Counted from the first letter of the stretch, positions 15,059-25,100 are shown. The stretch is DNA of 64,000 bases from an uncultured Prevotellaceae bacterium (GCA_902780025.1 CACZDV010000001.1:124001-188000); one strand, 5' to 3'. The notes: generated by a model not told the origin, from the letters alone. Program-made: numbers and translations.

Positions 15059-18000
15059 TTATTTGATGATGACTTTCTTGCCATTGATGATGTAGATGCC
15101 CTTCTGCGGCGAGGTCACCCGTCGGCCGGAGAGGTCGTAGACGGCTTCGGACGAGGGATTGGTCGTAGCCATGACGTCGCTGATGCCAGTAGGATTGTTC
15201 TGGTCAACGTTGACGACGTAGCTCGATGTGATGTTGGCCTTGGCAATGGTGGGCACGTTCATGACGTAGACCTGACTGCTGCCGTCAGGATAGCGGCCTA
15301 CGGTCTGGTCAGACGTGTGGGCAGCATAGACGAAACGGTCAGTCCACGATTCGTCGGCAGCTGTGAGCAGCAGTTCATCGCCCTCGTTGTCAAGTTTGAA
15401 CGAAGCGTGGAGCTGTGACAGCGGGTCTTCCTTATCGCACCAGATGATGAGATGGCCGTGAGCGGGGATAACGGTGTTGGTTGTTGTCATACCTTTGGTA
15501 ATCTGGTATTTCTTCGGCTTCTCTGGGTTGTCGCTGAGGTACATGCCCTCTACGTCAACAGGCTTGTCGGTGGTGTTGTAGAGTTCCACCCAGTCCTTAC
15601 GCTTGAAGTATTCGTTGACGTAGATACCGTCGTCGGCACTCACCTCGTTGATGCGGACGGGCGTGATGCCCTGTTGGGCGAGGTCGTTATCGCCGAGCTT
15701 GGCGAACGTGGCGGTCAGGCTGACGGTAGCGTCCTTTGGCAGACTCATCTCGGCCTCGGTACTCACCACATTGTTTCCGTTCTTCCATCCTGCGAAGCGG
15801 TAACCGGCAGGAGCCTCGGCACGGAGTGTGACGGGTGCAAAGAGGTGACCGTTGAAGTCGGCATAGGGCACGTCGAGACCGTTGACATAGAGGTGGGCGC
15901 CCTCCGTGTCAGCGCTGAGCGTGACGGCCTGAGCCTCGGCACTGAGCTTGGCATACGAGAAGTTTTTGAGGTGACCGGCCATCTTCTTCGAACGTCCGTT
16001 CAGTTTACTCTTGATAGTGCTGGCGGCGCGGTTAGGCTCGGTGCCGTCGGTGATGCCCTGATTTCTCATCAATTGGCACATGGGCTGGACGACGACCAGC
16101 AGTTCGTCGACAATCTCTCCGGCACGGGTAGGCTCGAAGACACTACCGCCGACGAGACAGAAGGTGTCAATGAACTTGCGGCGATAGTCGTCGCGACCTA
16201 AGAGGTTGAGCAGCAGGCGTACAATCTCACGGTTCTTGTTGCCCTCGTCATACACCTTGTCAGCATCCTTGAAGCGGACGAAGTACTTGAAGGGGTCGTC
16301 GTTGTCCTTGTTGAAGTTGCGCAGGGCGAAGGCGTAGTCGAGGTCGAAACTGACAAAACGGTAGCGGCCATCCAGTCGGCTGCGGTAGCCCTTGATGTTG
16401 TTGTTGGGCCAGTCGTCGTTGTCGAGGAACATGGTGACAGCCATGTAGTTGGTGAACTCATCGATATCCAGGAGCGTCTTCAGTTCCTCGTAGGCAGCGT
16501 CGTCCGTGCAGTTGCGGCCCAGTTCGAAGATACGGTTGATGACAGAGTCGTTGCCATTCTTCATCTCCATGTTCTCGAAGGCGTCGAGCTCCTCGTCATC
16601 GTAACCCCAGTTGGCGTAGGCAAACTTGTCGTTGTTCGGCTCACGCATATTCAGCACGCCGCGCAGCTGACCGTTCACATATTCAATGACGGGCACGTAG
16701 GACTGCACGTCAATGTCAATGCCCGAACGTTGGATAATGGTCTCCAAGGCAGGGTCTAGGAAGCGGGCGTTGTGGGTCCAGATGTCGTTACCGCCGTTGC
16801 GGATGAGCAGCACCTTGCTGCGGATATAAGGTTTTTGTGGGAAGAACGAGTAGTCAAAGCGGTTTTGGCCGTCGAAGACTTTGCTGGATTTCAGTTTGAA
16901 CGAACGATGACTCTGGGAACGCGTCCATCCGCCTGAGGCGCTGATATTGACATCCTGATTGAAGAGCATCTCGCCCTTGGGGCTTAGATAGCTGAAGTTC
17001 ACAGGGCGATCCCAGTCGCAGTTGTAGTTCTTGGGCTGGTCCTGTCCGTTGCCGGTCTTGCCGTTGGTGCCGTCACCGTCGCAGTCGAAGCCAATCTTCG
17101 GGTCGGTGAAGTACTTCTGGTCGCCGACGATGGAAATGACGGGGAGCGTGTACTTGTTAGAGGTTTGGATATAGCTGCGGGTGACGGGGACGCTGGGCAG
17201 GTAGCCGTCCTGGAACAGACGGACGGTAAGATTAGTGGTCTCTTTGACGGTGAACTTGCCGTCCTTACTCTCCTTGGTGGATATCTCCTCGTATGACTCC
17301 CACGAGATATCGTCGAAGTAGAAGTTGTTGTCAGTCGTCTTGTCGTCGTTCAGGTTGAAGGCAATGGTCTGCAGGGCGTAGGTGGTGACGACGGGGTTCC
17401 ACCAGCCGCCCCAGCCTCCCCAGCCTCCGCCACCGCCGCCGGTGGTCTGCTCGTCGGCCTGTTCCTTGGTGACGGTGCCCTCGAAGACGAACTCCTTCCA
17501 CTCCGTCGTGACGTTGAACGAACCGCCCATCATGCCGCCGGTGATGTAGTCGCCCGGCGTGCGGTGCGCCTGGATGTTGACCTTGGCGGCCTTGTCGGCA
17601 CGTACCATCATACGGAAGCGGTAGCGCTCGCCCGTCTGCCAGATGTGGTCGGGGCTGTAAACGAAGAACTGCGTGGTGTAGTCCTTTTCAGCATTGGCCA
17701 CGGAGTGAACCTTGATGCCGCGTGAGCCGTTGAAGCCTATGCCATCGGTGATGCGGTTTACGTCGCCATTGCCGTTACCGTCGCGACAGACGAAACAGGA
17801 GGCGTCAGTGCCTTCGCAAGAGCTATTAATGACGTTGTTCTTCCAAGGTGATTCAATCTTGGGCAGACTGCCGTCGGTGGTATATAGCAGGGTTGTTCCC
17901 TCAGGAATATCCACTTTGACGTTGAGCGTACTGGTGAACAACTTGCTGTCAATGCTGACAACCGGCGCATCCAGCCGTTTCTCAGCAAACTTAGCCGTGG

Positions 18001-18436
18001 TGTTTGTAGCGCCGGGTGTGGCATCGTCCGTCCAGCCCCATTCCTCGCCGCCGTCGGTCTTGCGGGCATAAGAGGTGCGGCTCTTGCCTTCGGGGTAGGT
18101 CATGCTGGTGATGAGCGTACCGTCTTTATCGGTGAGGGAGATGGAACCGCCGTCGCAGTCGAGTTTGAAAGGAGCTTGCGTAGCCTTACTGTCGTTGGAG
18201 CCAAGCCATACCACCTTGAAACCCTTGGCGGGAACACTCCCTATGTCGGCGGGCATCTGCCAGCGGTTGCCATAGCCGTCGCTGAGGATCATGCCTTTAA
18301 GGTCTACGGTCTGGTCGGAAGGATTATATAATTCAATCCAACTGTCGAAATTGATGGCGGGACTCATTGCCTGCCCCGCGTTGCTGGCCATCAACTCGTT
18401 GATGACCAAGATAACTGAAAACAATGCCGAAAACAT
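15059..18436 (-). CDS. Large surface protein with lamin-tail domains and CotH kinase domain (1125 aa)
   Basis: Domain order: lamin-tail domain (about 10-120, INELMASN...WIELYNP), a chitobiase/FN3-like stretch with a carbohydrate-binding-like module (about 150-400) that contains a GGGGGGWGGWGGWW insert, CotH domain (about 430-780; SASGGWTRSQSHRSFKLKSS, LRGVLNMREPN, FVSFDLDYAF), an InlB-B-like repeat (GYRFAGWKNGN), a second lamin-tail domain (about 915-1050) and the tail YDLSGRRV...GIYIINGKKVIIK. CotH proteins are atypical protein kinases in Bacillus spores; in Bacteroidetes the combination with lamin tails is usually on secreted proteins. The first residues (MFSALFSVILVINEL) run straight into the lamin-tail domain, so the signal peptide looks shortened. 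The promoter at 18471 places no earlier start in reach. Function is unknown beyond the domain families. Confidence 0.85.
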   Translation of the reverse strand: MFSALFSVILVINELMASNAGQAMSPAINFDSWIELYNPSDQTVDLKGMILSDGYGNRWQMPADIGSVPAKGFKVVWLGSNDSKATQAPFKLDCDGGSISLTDKDGTLITSMTYPEGKSRTSYARKTDGGEEWGWTDDATPGATNTTAKFAEKRLDAPVVSIDSKLFTSTLNVKVDIPEGTTLLYTTDGSLPKIESPWKNNVINSSCEGTDASCFVCRDGNGNGDVNRITDGIGFNGSRGIKVHSVANAEKDYTTQFFVYSPDHIWQTGERYRFRMMVRADKAAKVNIQAHRTPGDYITGGMMGGSFNVTTEWKEFVFEGTVTKEQADEQTTGGGGGGWGGWGGWWNPVVTTYALQTIAFNLNDDKTTDNNFYFDDISWESYEEISTKESKDGKFTVKETTNLTVRLFQDGYLPSVPVTRSYIQTSNKYTLPVISIVGDQKYFTDPKIGFDCDGDGTNGKTGNGQDQPKNYNCDWDRPVNFSYLSPKGEMLFNQDVNISASGGWTRSQSHRSFKLKSSKVFDGQNRFDYSFFPQKPYIRSKVLLIRNGGNDIWTHNARFLDPALETIIQRSGIDIDVQSYVPVIEYVNGQLRGVLNMREPNNDKFAYANWGYDDEELDAFENMEMKNGNDSVINRIFELGRNCTDDAAYEELKTLLDIDEFTNYMAVTMFLDNDDWPNNNIKGYRSRLDGRYRFVSFDLDYAFALRNFNKDNDDPFKYFVRFKDADKVYDEGNKNREIVRLLLNLLGRDDYRRKFIDTFCLVGGSVFEPTRAGEIVDELLVVVQPMCQLMRNQGITDGTEPNRAASTIKSKLNGRSKKMAGHLKNFSYAKLSAEAQAVTLSADTEGAHLYVNGLDVPYADFNGHLFAPVTLRAEAPAGYRFAGWKNGNNVVSTEAEMSLPKDATVSLTATFAKLGDNDLAQQGITPVRINEVSADDGIYVNEYFKRKDWVELYNTTDKPVDVEGMYLSDNPEKPKKYQITKGMTTTNTVIPAHGHLIIWCDKEDPLSQLHASFKLDNEGDELLLTAADESWTDRFVYAAHTSDQTVGRYPDGSSQVYVMNVPTIAKANITSSYVVNVDQNNPTGISDVMATTNPSSEAVYDLSGRRVTSPQKGIYIINGKKVIIK

Positions 18437-18470
18437 TCTTTTGGTTCTTTATTAATGGTAAATTTTGGGG

Positions 18471-18478
18471 CAAAGTTA
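18471..18478 (-). promoter_or_regulatory. -7 element TAACTTTG of the lamin-tail/CotH gene
   Basis: TAACTTTG on minus, about 35 bp before the ATG at 18436. The -33 region falls within the GTGGTGA repeat array and shows no TTG. Confidence 0.65.
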
Positions 18479-18485
18479 CAAAAAA

Positions 18486-18513
18486 GTGGTGAGTGGTGAG
18501 TGGAGAGTGGTGA
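18486..18513. repeat. Tandem 7-nt repeat GTGG[T/A]GA between divergent promoters
   Basis: Four copies with period exactly 7 lie between the divergent -7 elements at 18471-18478 and 18522-18529. The layout copies that at 13941-14000 with a different word. Confidence 0.85.
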
Positions 18514-18521
18514 CTTTTTCG

Positions 18522-18529
18522 TATCTTTG
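18522..18529 (+). promoter_or_regulatory. -7 element TATCTTTG of the 1230-aa gene
   Basis: Consensus TAnnTTTG located 34 bp before the ATG at 18564. The -33 position lies in the repeat array. Confidence 0.7.
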
Positions 18530-18563
18530 CACCGTATTATAAAACTTTTGAGATAAAAACTAT

Positions 18564-21500
18564 ATGAACTACAGACTACTAACCACGTGCTTAGCACTTG
18601 TACTGGCCATGGTGACCAGGGCACAAAACATGACTGACGTTACGGCTACTTACCTCCGCAATGCTTCGTTTGAAGGCGACAATATCGCATCGTTGCAGGC
18701 AGAAAACAATAGTGCCGACGGACTGCGCGGTTACAAAGTCAATGCCCCGAAGGACTGGACGGTGAACAACGGCGCCAACGCCGTCAGTCTTATCGTGACC
18801 AAAGACTGCTATACCGATAACAACTTCGGAAAAGTGACGACACTGGCCGACGGCACTCAGGCTTACTATCTACGCATGGGATGGAGCACCGGGACAACTA
18901 CTGTTCGTCAGACCATTGCCTCGCTACCTAAAGGTAAGTACCGGCTGGCGGCTAGTTTACGTTCGGGCTATGCCAATAGTGCCTTCTCTACCATCGCATT
19001 GACGGCCGGTGTTAAGCGCGTAGACGTTGCCTTCGATCAAGGCAGTACGGGGTGCTTTGTTGTCACGATGCCGTGGAATACCAATACTGTGGACTTCGAA
19101 CAGACCGCCGAAGGTAGTGCTACCATCGGTTTTGAAGTGACATGGCTGTCGGGCGGCTCCTGTGTCATGATAGATAAGGTACAGCTTTTCCGTTTGTCAG
19201 ATGACTACGAGATCCCCACGGATCCCACAGAGACCGATGTCAACAGTCCAACAGAGGGTGTCGTGCTTGGCGATTTCGTTGCCGAAGGTGCCATGAAGGC
19301 CGACTTGCTGCAGATGCTGGCCAACTTTGCCACTTATCTGAAGAATGACTTCCAAGACTGCCAATGGCCTAATGACATCAACGAGGTTTGCGGCTGCTTC
19401 AAGGGTGAAAACACCATGGCCAATGACGAGAAGGGTGTCCGTCCCAATGCCGACCTGTCGATGATCTGCGCCTTCCTCGTGAAATACGGCAAGGGAAAGG
19501 TGACGCTGCCCAGTGGCGTGACGTGGAACGACCTGGAGACGATGGCCATGAAGAGCCTCGTCTTTGCCTACTCTACCCATAAGGCCAACAAGCTGAAAGT
19601 CTGCTCGGGTAACAACTACTGGGGCTCGACGTCAACGGGCGACTTCGCTTGGGAATCGTCCCTATGGGCTATGTCGGTGGCCTACAGCGCCTTCTTCCAG
19701 TGGGACAAGCTCAGCGACACCCAGAGGAACTATATCTACCAGCTGCTGAAGGCTGAGTGCAACTACGAGCTCAACCGCACGATACCCACGGGCTACAGCG
19801 GCGACACGAAGTCAGAGGAGAATGGCTGGGAAGCCGATGTGCTGGCTGCCACCTTGGGACTGTTCCCCAACGACCCGCTGGCTCCGCAGTGGTTTGCCCG
19901 TCTGCGGGAGTTTGCCATCAACAGTTATTCCCAGAAAGACGATGCCACGGATAATACCGTCATCGACCCCGACTACGACACGAAGACCGTGAAAGACCTA
20001 TATAAGGGCAATAACCTGTACGACGACTACACGCTGCAGAACCACAACTACTTCCACACCTCCTATCAGAATGTCGTCATCCAGGAGTTAGGCGAGGCCG
20101 CCTTAGCCCTGAAGCTGTTCCAGCAGGGACTTCACGGCACCGAGAAGTGGAAGACCAACGCCCTGATGCACAACAACGACAAGGTGATGGAGGAGGTGCT
20201 CTACTGGCTGGCACTCGCCGACGGCGAACTGGCCATGCCCAACGGCAACGACTGGAGCCTGTTTCTCTACGACCAGATAACGTCGTACTCGACCAATGCC
20301 TGCTTCCTGCGCGACCCTCATGCGCTGATGCTCGAGAACCTGGCCTACAAGATGATCAAGGCCCGCCAGACCACTACGCAGGACGGCTCGTGGCTGCTGC
20401 GGGCCGACGTCGGTGCCCGCCGTATGGGCGTTGAGGCTCATCGTGTCATGATGACCTGGCTGATGCATGAAGTACTCTCTACTACCGACATGACCGCTAC
20501 TACGTGGGATGACTTCAACCGAAGTTATTCGCAGGCAAAGCATTTTGCTTCGCAGAACATTGTCCGCGCCGCCACTGACGACCGTTTCACCTGCTTCTCC
20601 TGGAGTACGGGACTGAAAAGCTATACGGGCTATATTGCCGCTAACTCAGTCGACAAGAACAAAATCATCGTACCTTTCCGTGCCAATAACACTGGTAACT
20701 TCCTCGGCTGGTATGAGGTGCAGGGTAAGGGAACCAACGCTACGCCCGTGGTCAGCGGCCATTATCAGCTCGACGGCGATAGCTATATCATGAATGGTGA
20801 ACTCAATACCAACGACAACACGCTGAACAACCGCTTTGCCATCTACTCTACGCTGGGCAATGCCGTTATATATATAGATAATGTACGTGCGAAGGCTGCT
20901 GCTACGATTACTGCCGAGAAAGGAGGATTGATGGCTATCAGCGTCGACGAACTGACTCGTACCAAGCGTACCCTTTATACCAAAGATGGTCACCGGCAGT
21001 TGGACGGTGCCACCTTTACGCGGATGGACGGCCCATGGGTGAATATCGACAACACACTGGGTATCAACGCTCTTGGCGATAAGCAGATGGCTTTCGGTGA
21101 AAGAGCCAGTAACAACTCCATTATGACGGCCAAGCTCTACACGTCGTATAGCAACACGACACGCAACGTCAGTCAGAATGAGGTCGTCGACCGCCGTGCC
21201 ATCGTCTATTACTCGAACGTCGATGCAGAGACTACCGCCCGACTGTCGGCTCAGAATCAGCAGTTGACAACTCCTGAAGGTTGGAATGGCGTCCTCGTCT
21301 TTGACCCCGACAAAACGGCCTATCTGTTGCTGTCGAATTTTAGCGGAAGCACGACAAGCTGTCCGTTAAGCGGTGTCGTCACCGAACTTGGTGCTCCCGT
21401 TTTCAATGTCAAGACCACCGTCAGCGACAGCCAGTCGGCAGCCACCTTCACGGCCTCGCAGAATCGATCTGTTGCTCAGACCATCCTTTTCTTTATCAAG

Positions 21501-22256
21501 GGAACAGGTGTGGAGACCGTTGTTGACGACAATGACCCAACTACCGTCACCTTGATCAACCTCATCAAAGGCCAGAATCCCATCACCATCGTTACCGCCA
21601 ACGAACAGCGACAGCTGACCCTTGGCAAGCAGACGGTGAAGGTAAGGCTGGTGAATGGCAAACTGCAGGTACAGACCACTATTGACCGCAAGCTCTCCAG
21701 CAGCTACTGGAACACGTTGTGCCTCCCTTTTTCGTTGACGGGGGAGCAGGTCAGGGATGCATTGGGGGCTGATGTGGCTCTGAAGAAGTTCTCCTCGGTC
21801 AATGACTATACGATGGCATTTACTGATGCACATGAGATAACGGCAGGCAAACCCTATCTTGTCAAACCCGTCAACGACCTGAAAAACCTTACGTTCAGCG
21901 ATGCTTGTGATATTGTCACAGAGGGTAGTGCCGATGGTAATGAGCAATTCAAGTTCGTGGGTCTTCTTGAGCAGAGAGATTATGACAAACTCATGGAAGC
22001 GCCTGCCTACCTGGCTACTGACGGTTCACTCAAACGACTCACTTCCGGTTCGTTGCCCGCCTATTGCGCTTATTTCAGTGTGACGAATCCTTCTGAGGCC
22101 CGCATCCTGATTGATGGTGTGCCTACGGCCATTCAGACGATAGATGGAAGAAACTCTGACGCTGCAGTCCCCCATTACGACTTGAGCGGAAGGCAAACGA
22201 AATCACCCAGGGCAGGTATATATGTGGAAAAGGGTAAGAAGGTGCTCGTTAAATAA
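18564..22256 (+). CDS. Large secreted protein of unknown function, possibly a new carbohydrate-active enzyme (1230 aa)
   Basis: A signal peptide (MNYRLLTTCLALVLAMVTRA) is followed by a jelly-roll, carbohydrate-binding-like module (about 25-210). The central part (about 230-700) is helical with many Trp, His and Tyr (SGNNYWGSTSTGDFAWESSL, NHNYFHTSYQN, CFLRDPHALMLENLA), which resembles the alpha/alpha toroids of polysaccharide lyases and some hydrolases. A beta-rich part (about 710-1010) follows, then the TLCLPF/AGKPYLVK module and the tail YDLSGRQT...GIYVEKGKKVLVK. I cannot place the helical part in a named family. It lies next to xylan-type enzymes, has its own promoter, and a small M-x-x-K-x-Y-I-x-P gene starts 9 bp behind its stop. 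Secretion is well supported; enzymatic activity is inference. Confidence 0.7.
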   Translation: MNYRLLTTCLALVLAMVTRAQNMTDVTATYLRNASFEGDNIASLQAENNSADGLRGYKVNAPKDWTVNNGANAVSLIVTKDCYTDNNFGKVTTLADGTQAYYLRMGWSTGTTTVRQTIASLPKGKYRLAASLRSGYANSAFSTIALTAGVKRVDVAFDQGSTGCFVVTMPWNTNTVDFEQTAEGSATIGFEVTWLSGGSCVMIDKVQLFRLSDDYEIPTDPTETDVNSPTEGVVLGDFVAEGAMKADLLQMLANFATYLKNDFQDCQWPNDINEVCGCFKGENTMANDEKGVRPNADLSMICAFLVKYGKGKVTLPSGVTWNDLETMAMKSLVFAYSTHKANKLKVCSGNNYWGSTSTGDFAWESSLWAMSVAYSAFFQWDKLSDTQRNYIYQLLKAECNYELNRTIPTGYSGDTKSEENGWEADVLAATLGLFPNDPLAPQWFARLREFAINSYSQKDDATDNTVIDPDYDTKTVKDLYKGNNLYDDYTLQNHNYFHTSYQNVVIQELGEAALALKLFQQGLHGTEKWKTNALMHNNDKVMEEVLYWLALADGELAMPNGNDWSLFLYDQITSYSTNACFLRDPHALMLENLAYKMIKARQTTTQDGSWLLRADVGARRMGVEAHRVMMTWLMHEVLSTTDMTATTWDDFNRSYSQAKHFASQNIVRAATDDRFTCFSWSTGLKSYTGYIAANSVDKNKIIVPFRANNTGNFLGWYEVQGKGTNATPVVSGHYQLDGDSYIMNGELNTNDNTLNNRFAIYSTLGNAVIYIDNVRAKAAATITAEKGGLMAISVDELTRTKRTLYTKDGHRQLDGATFTRMDGPWVNIDNTLGINALGDKQMAFGERASNNSIMTAKLYTSYSNTTRNVSQNEVVDRRAIVYYSNVDAETTARLSAQNQQLTTPEGWNGVLVFDPDKTAYLLLSNFSGSTTSCPLSGVVTELGAPVFNVKTTVSDSQSAATFTASQNRSVAQTILFFIKGTGVETVVDDNDPTTVTLINLIKGQNPITIVTANEQRQLTLGKQTVKVRLVNGKLQVQTTIDRKLSSSYWNTLCLPFSLTGEQVRDALGADVALKKFSSVNDYTMAFTDAHEITAGKPYLVKPVNDLKNLTFSDACDIVTEGSADGNEQFKFVGLLEQRDYDKLMEAPAYLATDGSLKRLTSGSLPAYCAYFSVTNPSEARILIDGVPTAIQTIDGRNSDAAVPHYDLSGRQTKSPRAGIYVEKGKKVLVK

Positions 22257-22265
22257 ATACGACAA

Positions 22266-22454
22266 GTGGGAAGGAAAAGATATATTACCCCTGAGTCGGA
22301 GGAAATAGAAAACCGATTGGAACAAGCTCTGTTGACTGGTTCCAATCGGTTGGATGATGATTTTGTCATCAGTATATCGCCCGCCACTATGGATGAAGGC
22401 AACGGAAGCGATGCTGCCTCAAGAGTCTTTAGTGACTGGGCCGATGAGCAATAA
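22266..22454 (+). CDS. Small 62-aa protein of the M-x-K-x-Y-I-x-P type, GTG start
   Basis: The frame starts with GTG (VGRKRYITPESEEIENRLEQ) 9 bp behind the 1230-aa gene; no ATG is close. The Y-I-x-P-x-x-E start matches the 53-aa protein at 9036-9197, and both end acidic. There is no signal peptide. Cotranscription with the secreted protein is likely from the spacing. Its stop TAA is directly followed by the stop of the convergent GH3 gene. Function unknown. Confidence 0.6.
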   Translation: MGRKRYITPESEEIENRLEQALLTGSNRLDDDFVISISPATMDEGNGSDAASRVFSDWADEQ

Positions 22455-25067
22455 TTACTTTACCGTAAAGTCGAAGCTCTGCAAATCCTTGTCGAGCGAA
22501 GACGTTCCATAGAGGATTTTGTACTGTCCGGCTTTTACGCTCAGTTCGTCGATGGCCTCGTCGTAGTATTCGAAGGCCTCGCCGTCCAGCGTGACGGTGG
22601 CTGTCTTGGTCTCACCGGGCTTCAGACTCAGTTTCTGGAAGCCCTTCAAGGCCTTGATGGGAGCACCCTCATCGTTGAGGCGCTTCACGTAAACCTGAAC
22701 GGTCTCTGTACCTTCACGCTTGCCGGTGTTGGTCACGGGGACAGTGACGGTCACCTTGCCGTTCTTCTTCATTGACTTGCCTGACAGCTTTCCCTTACCC
22801 AAGGCAAAAGTGGTATAGCTCAGACCGTAGCCGAAGGCATACTGGGGCTGACCGGTGAAGTAGCGGTAGGTGCGGTTCTTCATCGAGTAGTCCATGAAGT
22901 CGGGCAGGTCGTCGTTCGAACGATAGAAGGTCACGGGCAGTTTGCCGCCGGGGTTATAGTCGCCGAAGAGCACTTCTGCTAATGCCTTGGCGCCACCCTG
23001 ACCGGGATACCAAGCCTGTAGCAGGGCGTCGTACTGACCTTCGACCGAACCGAAGGCGATGGCCGAGCCTGAGCAGTTGACGAAGATGACGGGCTTACCA
23101 GTCTTGTGCATAGCCTGAACGAGCAGCTGCTGCACCTTCGGCAGTTCGATGGTCTGCTTGTCGCCGCCCTCACCCTCCATACGGGCAGAGATACCGCCGA
23201 TGATGATGATGGCGTCGGCCACGCTCATTTCCTTGGCCAGGTCAGTAAAGTCAGCCAGCTTGCGCTCGCAGATGTCGCCGCGCAGCATGGCGAAGTTGCC
23301 ATTACCGCGACGGTATTCAATGACGACATCGTAGTCCTTGCCCTTCTCCACATTGAACGACTTGTATTCCGCGCCACGGCGTCCGAAGCCAAAGCCACCA
23401 CGACGACCGCCGCCACCCTTGTTCTCCTCGACGACTTCACCGTTGATTTTCAGGATGTAGCCATTGTCGGTGGAGAGCGTGTACTTCATCTCACCGGTAA
23501 ACGTAGCCGTGTACTTACCGCTGATGCGGACGGCAAGATTATCGTTGTTGATGCCCTCGGCAAAGCCCCAGGCACCGAAAGTCGAGAAGTTCAGCTCGTT
23601 GTAGTAGCCGGTCTTGTCGGGATTTTCGAAGTTGGTGTCCCTGTTGTTCCAGAACTCAACGAGTACGCCCTTACCGTCGTTAAACTCTTGTAGGTGATGG
23701 ACAGTGGTGTATTCGTCGTTCAGTTCACAAGCCTTCTGGTAGAGAATCTTGGTATTGGGCAGAGCAGCCTTGATACCCTCGAGCAGCGAGTGCTGGTGCT
23801 CCTTGGTGGGCGTACCTCCGTAATTACCATTTAGCAGTTCCACGTCATCAGCATTAGGACCGAGAACGGCCAGCGTCTTGATGCTCTTCGAGAGGGGCAG
23901 CACGCCGTTGTTGTTCTCCAACAGCACCATCGACTCGCGGGCAGCCTGAGTAGCCAACTGGTCATGCTTCTCGCTGCTGATGACGTCAGGGCCGAGCTTG
24001 GCCCAGGGCAGCATGTCGGCAGGGTCGAACATACCTAATTCAAAACGACCCGTCAGTGTGCGGCGCAGATGACCATCGAGATCAGTCTCCTTGATGAGGC
24101 CCTGCTTCAGACCATCGGCCAGGTTCATAAAGACCTTGCCACACTCCAGGTCAGTACCGTTGAGTACGGCGTCGACAGAAGCTGACAGCGGATCCTTATG
24201 CGTCTCATGCTGACCACGGTTGAAGAAGTTGTTGATGGCGTCGCAGTCGGTGACCACCAAACCGTCATAGCCCCATTTGTTGCGCAGAATGTCGATGAGC
24301 AGGCGGTCGCTGGTGCAGCATGGTTTTCCTTCGAAGCGCTGGTAAGCACACATCACTTCGCGCACGTTACCTTTCTTTACCAAAGTCTTGAATGCCGGCA
24401 GGTAGGTTTCCCACAGGTCGCGGTTTGTCGGCTCTACGTTCATCGAGTGGCGCAGAGGCTCCGGACCGCTATGAACGGCGTAGTGCTTGGCACAGGCGTG
24501 GGTCTTCAGGTAGTGTGGGTCGTTGCCCTGCATGCCGAGGACGGTCTGCAGTCCGAGAATAGCGTTCATATACGGATCTTCGCCGCAGGTCTCCTGTCCG
24601 CGTCCCCACCGTGGGTCACGGAAGATGTTCACGTTCGGACACCAGAATGTCAGTTCCGGGTTGCCGGGGTAGTAGGTGACGCCCTGCGGCACGTTGAACT
24701 GGTTGTGGTCGGAGCGGTTCCAGTTGGCACGGGCCTCGTCGCTCACCTGCGAGAAGACGTCGTAGACTAACTGCGCATTGAAGGCTGCGGCCATGCCGAT
24801 GGGCTGCGGATAGACGGTGTAGCCGCCCTGGCGCACGCCGTGGCAGGCCTCGCTCCACCAGTTGTAGCTGGGGATGCCGAGGCGGTCAACGGATGCCGAC
24901 TTGTTCATCATCAGTCCGACCTTTTCGTCGGGTTTCAACATACCAAGCAGGTTTTCTACGCGGTCTGCGGTAGGCATCTTCGGATCCTGCCAGGGATACT
25001 TGTTCTGGGCCGACGCGCTGGTCAAGGCCATCATGGCGGTCATGGCCGCCAAAACTGTTTTTTTCAT
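22455..25067 (-). CDS. GH3 beta-xylosidase/beta-glucosidase with PA14 insert
   Basis: This 870-aa secreted enzyme would release xylose or glucose from oligosaccharides. Signal peptide to about residue 20; GH3 N-terminal barrel (about 25-340) with NWWSEACHGV, the FRDPRWGRGQETCGEDP motif and the nucleophile Asp274 in VVTDCDA; GH3 C-terminal alpha/beta sandwich interrupted by a PA14 domain (about 460-610); fibronectin-like C-terminal domain (about 760-870). The NWWSEACHG and TDCDAI motifs point to the beta-xylosidase branch typified by the Prevotella and Bacteroides Xyl3 enzymes. An unusual GGGGRRGGFGFGRRG loop sits in the PA14 domain near residue 550. It is 33 bp behind the esterase gene at 25101 and cotranscribed with it. 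Confidence 0.93.
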   Translation of the reverse strand: MKKTVLAAMTAMMALTSASAQNKYPWQDPKMPTADRVENLLGMLKPDEKVGLMMNKSASVDRLGIPSYNWWSEACHGVRQGGYTVYPQPIGMAAAFNAQLVYDVFSQVSDEARANWNRSDHNQFNVPQGVTYYPGNPELTFWCPNVNIFRDPRWGRGQETCGEDPYMNAILGLQTVLGMQGNDPHYLKTHACAKHYAVHSGPEPLRHSMNVEPTNRDLWETYLPAFKTLVKKGNVREVMCAYQRFEGKPCCTSDRLLIDILRNKWGYDGLVVTDCDAINNFFNRGQHETHKDPLSASVDAVLNGTDLECGKVFMNLADGLKQGLIKETDLDGHLRRTLTGRFELGMFDPADMLPWAKLGPDVISSEKHDQLATQAARESMVLLENNNGVLPLSKSIKTLAVLGPNADDVELLNGNYGGTPTKEHQHSLLEGIKAALPNTKILYQKACELNDEYTTVHHLQEFNDGKGVLVEFWNNRDTNFENPDKTGYYNELNFSTFGAWGFAEGINNDNLAVRISGKYTATFTGEMKYTLSTDNGYILKINGEVVEENKGGGGRRGGFGFGRRGAEYKSFNVEKGKDYDVVIEYRRGNGNFAMLRGDICERKLADFTDLAKEMSVADAIIIIGGISARMEGEGGDKQTIELPKVQQLLVQAMHKTGKPVIFVNCSGSAIAFGSVEGQYDALLQAWYPGQGGAKALAEVLFGDYNPGGKLPVTFYRSNDDLPDFMDYSMKNRTYRYFTGQPQYAFGYGLSYTTFALGKGKLSGKSMKKNGKVTVTVPVTNTGKREGTETVQVYVKRLNDEGAPIKALKGFQKLSLKPGETKTATVTLDGEAFEYYDEAIDELSVKAGQYKILYGTSSLDKDLQSFDFTVK

Positions 25068-25100
25068 ATTGGTTGTTTAATGTTAGTGTTTCGTATTGAT

